Assembly: GCA_015680685.1 (NCBI GenBank)
Contig: MNCI01009010.1
Location: 35,326-99,325, forward strand
Reading direction: 5' to 3'
DNA from: Gnetum montanum
Lineage: Eukaryota > Streptophyta > Gnetopsida > Gnetales > Gnetaceae
Length of the DNA stretch: 64,000 nt
Below are positions 57,985 to 64,000 of the stretch, in pieces. The translations under genes and the position numbers were made by a program. Each line of letters opens with the position of its first letter. Position 1 is the first letter of the stretch. The notes under the pieces were generated by a model, which did not search any database, was not told the origin of the DNA, and saw nothing but the letters and a program-made list of their open reading frames with translations.

Positions 57985-60900
57985 CAAGATGTCTAAGAGA
58001 AGAGCAACCACTAGTAAGGATCCAGCCCTGGAGGAGGTAGATGCTGCTACCAAGGGACTTTTTAGCCTTCCATAGCCTCTACTTAGGGAAGGATTATCCA
58101 CCATGATTTCTAGGTACACCTCTCTTGGTCATTTCCATGAAATTCTAGCCTAGAACCTAGGCATTTTGACTTGGTTAGGCTTGTATGTTGCATGATTTCT
58201 AGCTTTGAATAGTTTAAATGTTGTGTTTGGATTGTGGTTACATGTTTTCTACATTATTTTGGTCTTAGGGGCTATTGTTATGAAGTTATGAATTTTTATT
58301 TTGCCATGTTTTCCATAATTTTTGTTGTTTTCAACCAAAAAGTAATGCCTCTTTAATATTTTTTTAAAATAAAATAATAAATAATTTTTGGTTTTTGGGA
58401 CATAGGATTGTTGCTTGTCGTTTTCTAGTTAAACTAGTGATTAAACCATTGATTTCTAACTTATAGTTATTTTTTTATAAATCTTCCCATAAAATCGTTG
58501 GTTTTTGGCTTTCCACTATTTTATCCCTCTAAAATTGGGCAACGTTGACATCTAGAAAACTTTCTCTTTTTTTTTGCCAACATCCTAGCTTCCTAGGGAT
58601 GCCTAGGGCCATCTAGTAGGGTTTTGCATTAGTTTCAAAAATTTTTACAATTTTTTTTTTCATATTTTTTTCAAGGCTCTCATTGTAGCCATTTTTTAGT
58701 AGTTTGGGTTTTTTGTAAAATTTTTACAATGGTTTTAGTTTGTCATATGAAAATTTCCCAAGCCTAGAACTATAGTGTTGATGTCTAATTTTGTCAAATT
58801 TTGTATATGTGTAGCACCTAAACTTAGAAAAATGTCTTTTAATAAAAAGTTGTCATTTTATAGTTGGTGTTAGCCCTATACAATTGTAGTTTTAACTGTT
58901 GGAATTGCAAACACCTCCCAAGCTATATGAGCAACATTAGTCTATTTCTAGTATTCTTTTATGAAAATGTCAAAACACCTAAGGTCATTTATGTGTGGTA
59001 TTTTGATTCCCAATAACCATTAGAATTTTCTTAAAATTTTTAACTAGTCTCCCTAGAGTTTTTACTACATCTAATTTCACTATAAACTAGGATTCCTAGT
59101 CAGAATTTTGTTAAATTCAAGTTGGGATTTTATGACTATTATTGTAGATTCGATTGTCATATAGGCTAAATCTTATGGTTTCAATTTTTTACATAATTTT
59201 TTAATTTTTATTTATTTTTCCACCATCAGATTACTATCGGTGTTAATGGGCCACTTGGTTTATTTCTTAGTTTTGCTTAAAATTTTGTTTGGGTTTTAAT
59301 GGTTATGAATTTTGAATTTCCTTGTCTAGTTTAATGTGAAAATTTTGACATTGTGGCTATAATTTTTTGATTATTTAATGGTTTTTAAATTTTTTTATAG
59401 TCATATAAGGTTATAATGGTCATCGTTGGGTTGTGCAAGGCCTTCCTAAAACCTATCCTAGTGGTGGTTGCACTAGTCAAGCTCCTGTGTTGCATCCACA
59501 CACTAGGGCCAAAACCCCACCTACTAACATGGTGCTATAATGTGGCTCCCTTTGATTTAGGCTAGAGGCCAAGGAATTCCTAGCCTACCTACTACAAAAT
59601 TTCAGTTTGATGGTGTGATCACACTTGGCATTTGAAACAATGGTCATTATTGTGGAAACCTTACTATCCCATTCTACTAGCTTGATTGTTAAGTTCAAAG
59701 TTGATGATCCTGATACCCATGTGAAGGGTAACCAATTCCACAAGGGGCACACATCAGTCATCCAAAATCTAGGATATGCTTGAATTTATCCAATAAAACA
59801 CCACTAATACATTGCTAGTTAGTCATCATATAAAAACTTTGTTCCAAAACCCTCTTGAAACCATATATTATTTAAAAGGATAAGTGTAATTTTAATTTTT
59901 TTTGGTATATTCATTGGTTTCATTAGGCCACTTGGGCTTAACAATTACTTGGGCTAGCATGCTTGCAAGTATAAGGTGGATGGCCATGGGCTAATCAAGA
60001 GTGACTAGCTCTTATTCTTTTCCCAAACAGCACTTGATGTCTTTGCCAGAAGCCAAGTATTAAGGATTACAATGATGGAGAAACTTAAGGATGACTTCGA
60101 CAAGTATACCTTGCACTATTCCCAAGCCTATCGTAGGTTCTTGGCCAACGAGATGGCTTATTGCTGGTGGGGTATCCCTAATTTGGATGCCTAGACATGT
60201 ATATCCCTTAGGGTTCGCACACTATCTTCCTCCAACAAGTAAGAATTTTTATTTTTGTTTATTATATATATTTTTTATTTTTTATATATTGTCAACATTT
60301 TCTAGTTATACAATTGGTGGATTCTCTAGGCTCTAATTGTTTTATTGGTTTTATCAATTTGGCTATACCTTTTGTTTCAATTTGTTGTGTTTGCTATATT
60401 TTTGTTATATATGATGGTGCCTATGCCAAAGCTAATGGGTTATCTTCATTGTGTTGTAGGGGCTACACCATCATCAACCATTGCTATGATCTCTTTAGGA
60501 TGTGCTAAGGAGATACTTATTCTCAAGTTTGGCAAGGTGGATGCAACACAACATTGGTTGGCCAGCCAAGCACCTAGAGACATCCAAGTAAGGATTGCCA
60601 ATGTAGGTTTGCTTGACTTGTTCATGGATCCTATCCCAATCATCCCTACTACTAAGATGGTGAACATCATTGACTTATTTAACATAGGAGTGAGTAAGTT
60701 TGTCATCTAGGTTCATGGTGTGCCAATCACCTTGGCCATCAATGAATCTACCTTCAATGACCTCTTTGGCATCCCTTGTGAGGAGATGAAGGTCACCACC
60801 AAATCAGGGAAAGAGATGGACCACTAAGAGGAGGTGGAAGAATGGTTAAATACTCATCATGGCCACTCTAGAGTGACTCCAAATCATTGCTAGGTTGTAA

Positions 60901-61150
60901 AGGTGAACGAGATGTACCCATTGTTCCAGTCCCAGGCATTCCCAAAGTTGCTATCACAAAAGAAGATCATGGGCATTGAATAATCATGGGCCTTGAAAAA
61001 GGTCCTCACTAAGGATGCACAATTCAACTAGGCTACTCATTTGGTTTCCAAGATATGAGGGGAGATCCTAAAACTCCAAGACAACCTTGATACAATATGC
61101 CACATGCACTTTGCATTTTTTGCACGTAGTTTACAAAGTTCCTAGTGGTG
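57985..61150 (+). pseudogene. Intron-containing transposon-type gene remnant carried in element D
   Basis: Plus strand, opposite to element D. ATG at 57991 (MSKRRATTSKDPALEEVDAATKGLF), a T-rich intron-like stretch of about 1.3 kb, exon-like segments near 59415-59800 and 59935-60238, a donor GTAAGA at 60239 and an acceptor TTGTAG ending 60459 (221 bp), then 60460-61130 (PSSTIAMISLGCAKEI, then DIQVRIANVGLLDLFMDPIP, then VHGVPITLAINESTFNDLFGIPCEEMKV). Stops occur (for example after SKFVI and at MDH). The last segment resembles the 4600-4900 domain (plant-transposon-protein pattern). Assignment tentative; exon structure is my inference. Confidence 0.5.
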
Positions 61151-61169
61151 AAGAAGGATTGGGGATGGG

Positions 61170-61980
61170 TAAGTCAAGATCCTATCCTATCATTCATCTC
61201 CATTCTAATCATGGTTGTTGTTACTTTTGTCTCGACCTCTACTCTTGTTATCAAAGTTGGAGAAGGAAGACGATGAGGATGATGATGAGGGTGAGGATGA
61301 AGGAGAACCATCACTAAAATGATGTTTGCTAGTTTCTCTTCTTCAATCCCTTCCCTGATCATTTTGTTTATCTTTTTCATTATGCTTTTCATATCCTTAC
61401 CTTTAGATGAATGGTTGTGATTGTCATCTTTTAAGATCCCATAGTCTTCAAAACCATTCTTTCCCTCACCCAGGTTGTCTATAGTTGATTGGAACCTCTG
61501 GGTAAGGATCTCCCCATCAAAGAAAGGGGAAGAGTTTGTGCATTAGGATTGGCCAAAAAATAAGTCCTCACCTTCTTTATGTTGCTATAAGAATAACTAA
61601 TTTGGGGCCCTCTTGCCTTTAGAAGCCTCATATCATGCTTCTATTAGTCGATCCTTCTTCCACTATGCATTGGTGGGATGATAATCATAATAGATGTGAT
61701 CTTGGACCTCATACATTATGTTAAGTGTAGCAATGCCTAGCTTGATGAGATTGTTTATTAATATGGCAAGAATAGATTGGTTGGGAGGCAACACAATGTT
61801 GGCTTCCATATCTCTCCATCGCAACTACTCATCCTAATGTAGGATGAAGGTTAACTATGAAGTAGAAGGATCTAAATGGGTGTAAACAATGTGAAGTTGT
61901 TAGGATTTTTTCTAGACCTCCTATCTTTAATTGGTTCTACCTGTGAATGATGAAGATTCATCCCTGTGAGAAGAAGCCAT
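61170..61980 (-). pseudogene. Truncated Gag of element D
   Basis: ATG 61980-61978 (MASSHRDESSSF), then QLHIVYTHLDPS, LRWRDMEANIVLPPNQSI, LAILINNLIKLGIATLNIMYEVQDH and later LANIILVMVLLHPHPHH. Homologous to the N-terminal third of element A and C Gag; the capsid core and zinc knuckle are missing, replaced by the plus-strand cargo. Confidence 0.78.
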
Positions 61981-62111
61981 GTTAGCATTTGCTAAAAAAA
62001 ATAATGTGCTTGCTTTTATCTTCTTAATGATTTATTGTTGAATGAACCTTATAACATCTTTGTAGGATATCACTATCTTTTCCTACTTAGTGCACTTAAT
62101 CTAGAATAAAT

Positions 62112-62129
62112 CCCCATTAATGGTGCTAA
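62112..62129 (-). other. Primer-binding site of element D
   Basis: Minus strand TTAGCACCATTAATGGG directly after the LTR end, the same diverged tRNA-Asp-type PBS as in element C. Confidence 0.75.
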
Positions 62130-62968
62130 TGATGAGTAGTGAGTAGTCCCTACGTCCAACCATATGAATCACAAGAGTGCTCCAAAGTATGCCTATAGAC
62201 AAATATGGTGAACTTGTAGGCCATGTGATCATTTTATTCTTAACTCTCACTTGTGTAGGCTCTATGTATGGTTAAGTGTGATTTAAGGCATATTATATTT
62301 ATTTATACCTATATTTTATTATATATTTTTAGCCTAAGTATTGATAGAAATATAAATGGTTGATAATTAACTATCCTAGCTATCTAATGGTTCTAAGGCT
62401 AACTATCCTAACATTGGTATCAAAGCCCACTTGCCATACACATCCTAAACTTGAAGTAATGCTACTAGATTACCAAATGACAATTACTAGGTATACCAAA
62501 TGGCTACTACTGGGATTACCAAGTGTTAAACTATATACTTGAAGTGGTTATACTTATGTGTCCATTATTAAATGTATTAATTAATTAAGGCAAGAATATA
62601 AAGTGCATTAATAAAAAAATTCAAGGAACATTAGTCTATTCTAAGTGTTGTAATGAATATTAAGAATCTTACCTTTATTGTCGATCATATTAATGTATTC
62701 AGGTACATGATGATCAAATAAAGATCCGTACAATTGCTTTAGTTCATACTATAGGCACTCAAAAAACATTCTAACTCTAAGAAAATAAAACTGCAAGAGT
62801 TCAACTACACTATTGACTTAACATGCCATAAATGTAGTGGGTACATGCATTTATATAGGCTTCGCTTGACTCTGCATCAATGCATGTGACCATGCATTAA
62901 CAAGGCTATGTCAGTGAGGCTACATCGATGCATGTCCATCGACACAACCAGACGACAATGCCTCATCA
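62130..62968 (-). repeat. 5' LTR of element D
   Basis: 839 bp, TGATGAGT to GCCTCATCA on the plus strand. Very similar to 52899-53719 over the R/U5 part. Minus-strand TATA-like TATATAAA near 62855. The U3 block has GCATCAATGCATG/CATCGATGCATG units. Followed by AATAT target duplication. Confidence 0.88.
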
Positions 62969-62973
62969 AATAT

Positions 62974-63640
62974 CAAGACTAATTTGAAGATAGAAGATAT
63001 TTATCAACTACTATTCTACATTAATATTTATCAGCTACTATTCTGCATGTTGATGATGATATCAAATTAATATGATCACATTGGTTGTTATCAAGCACCT
63101 TAATATTCATGATCAAGTAATCTTTAATGATCACATTTCCTTTAATAGTATAGGAGTAGAAGTCATAGGTACCATTAAGTTATCATTCATTGTAAGTGAT
63201 TCTATATAATTTGAATTATTTTTTGTTTTCATACATGAACGTCTTAGTCTGAATACTAGGATGTCCTTAGCTAGCTCAGCATTGTGTAGTGTTCATCTTC
63301 TATATATTATGAAATTCATTTTCCATTTGGAGACTACGAAATAATCATTTCAACTAATATGCAGATTTTGAGTATTTCTTGTTTAGATTGTGAAGCACTA
63401 CCTTATTAACTTATTCATGATCTAGCTTATATTAAAGTTGAAATTGTAGGTAAATCTACAATTACCTCTCCTTCTAAGGACTCTACTCATACCAAAGACT
63501 TGATAGACCTAAATGATAAGTCTATCCCTACTTTTTTATTTTTTCACTTAGGTTCTAAAGAGCTTGGTATAGCTCCTACTAAGAACAAGGTTTCTCTTTA
63601 TACTTCCTACAAAGCTACTCCAAATTTCATTGCTAATAAA
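62974..63640 (+). pseudogene. Protease region of element E, continued after element D
   Basis: FNDHISFNSIGVEVIGTIKLSFIVSDSI resembles the retropepsin-domain wording (FDGS..EVIGTI.LPI.VGP) of plant gypsy elements. SLASSALCSVHLLYIMKFIF aligns with the IHSAGAVPSSLHQ.MKF region that follows. Then a linker (IVGKSTITSPSKDSTHTKDL). Same strand as the Gag at 50829, and the target duplication joins them, so this is the other half of the same element. Confidence 0.68.
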
Positions 63641-63845
63641 ATAACATTAGATGCATGATTTTTGAAACATTAAACTATTTTGTTTGCCAATTTTTTCAAG
63701 TGGCAAACATTTACTAGCATCTATTAAGATGACATTGAAACTTTACATTAAAATTTTACCTTTTATTATTCATCTCTTATTATTAGCACATAATTTCAAA
63801 TAGTGAACATTTACTTAACATTAATACATTATGTCATTTTCATAA

Positions 63846-64000
63846 TGATGAGACGCAGTTCGCACAGGCCGTGATATCGCGTACGCGATATCGCATCCCC
63901 CATGATATCGCGTACGCAATATCGCGTCCTTCCCTACGATATCGCATACGCGATATCGCAGTCCGCCGCCATGTCTATAAATAAGAGGCAGCTCTCCCTT
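63846..64000 (+). repeat. Start of a plus-strand gypsy LTR, running off the window
   Basis: TGATGAGACGC, then three CpG-rich near-palindromes (63873-63892 perfect, 63904-63923 and 63938-63957 each one base off) and a TATA box (TATAAATA, about 63975). It is the same subfamily as 53582-53678. The unusual CpG content suggests a younger insertion into element E. Confidence 0.78.

Larger units (their letters stand above)
52899..62968 (-). mobile_element. Gypsy element D, nested in element E, without pol
   Basis: A 10.07-kb element with perfect target duplication AATAT (52894-52898 and 62969-62973). LTRs 52899-53719 and 62130-62968, PBS 62129-62112, Gag remnant 61980-61170, extra coiled-coil ORF 54790-53940. 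RT, RNase H and integrase are absent; instead 54800-61150 holds tandem repeats and a plus-strand intron-containing gene remnant. I read D as a non-autonomous or cargo-bearing member of the family of element C. Confidence 0.85.

Noticed and set aside
63873-63957. CRISPR-like array (regular repeat and spacer)
   Set aside because: Only three imperfect palindromes with short AT/C-rich spacers, inside a plant LTR promoter; no cas genes and the wrong kind of genome.

Overview
This window looks like nuclear DNA of a seed plant with a large, old, repeat-rich genome; a gymnosperm is possible, but that is an inference. The reasons are: one intron-containing gene with plant sorbitol-dehydrogenase sequence, AT-rich and CpG-poor DNA, and decayed Ty3/gypsy, Ty1/copia, LINE and tRNA-derived SINE copies that fill almost everything else. 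I found no intact protein-coding gene, rRNA, functional tRNA, CRISPR array or bacterial feature. Most long reading frames are remnants of transposon proteins or antisense shadows of them.

Layout. 1-3581: Ty3/gypsy element A (minus strand; gag, primer-binding site and 5' LTR; the rest lies off the left edge). 4390-6890: decayed plus-strand transposon gene with a Ulp1-like (C48) protease whose His/Asp/Cys triad is still readable. 7468-8314: gypsy LTR with its primer-binding site but no body. 8468-9443: copia-type LTR. 10.2-18.2 kb: SINE-like copies, a tandem duplication, a plus-strand gypsy LTR with gag remnants, and a C-rich tract. 18919-32190: full-length gypsy element C (minus; 13.3 kb) with gag, protease, RT, RNase H, integrase and a long extra coiled-coil ORF before the 3' LTR. 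33-37.3 kb: SINE-like copies and a duplicated AT-rich block. 37366-41738: a copia element (minus). 42950-46620: a LINE pseudogene (plus) interrupted by a solo gypsy LTR with a perfect 5-bp target duplication. 47371-50212: a six-exon sorbitol dehydrogenase pseudogene. 50829 to the right edge: plus-strand gypsy element E, split by minus-strand element D (52899-62968, perfect AATAT duplication) and by the start of another LTR at 63846.

How it fits together. Elements A, B, C and D and the solo LTR share one LTR family (about 820-930 bp, CATCA-type ends, PBS resembling the tRNA-Asp type). Each copy carries, upstream of its TATA box, a different short repeat block built from palindromic units. C and D also share an extra coiled-coil ORF with a conserved CPWDIP motif next to the 3' LTR. 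D has lost or never had pol; it carries about 6 kb of unrelated DNA including a roughly 180-bp tandem repeat with a 24-bp perfect palindrome and an intron-bearing plus-strand gene remnant. The best candidates for something undescribed are the U3 palindrome blocks, the D cargo and the extra ORF. All product calls come from reading translated sequence by eye; no database search was run.
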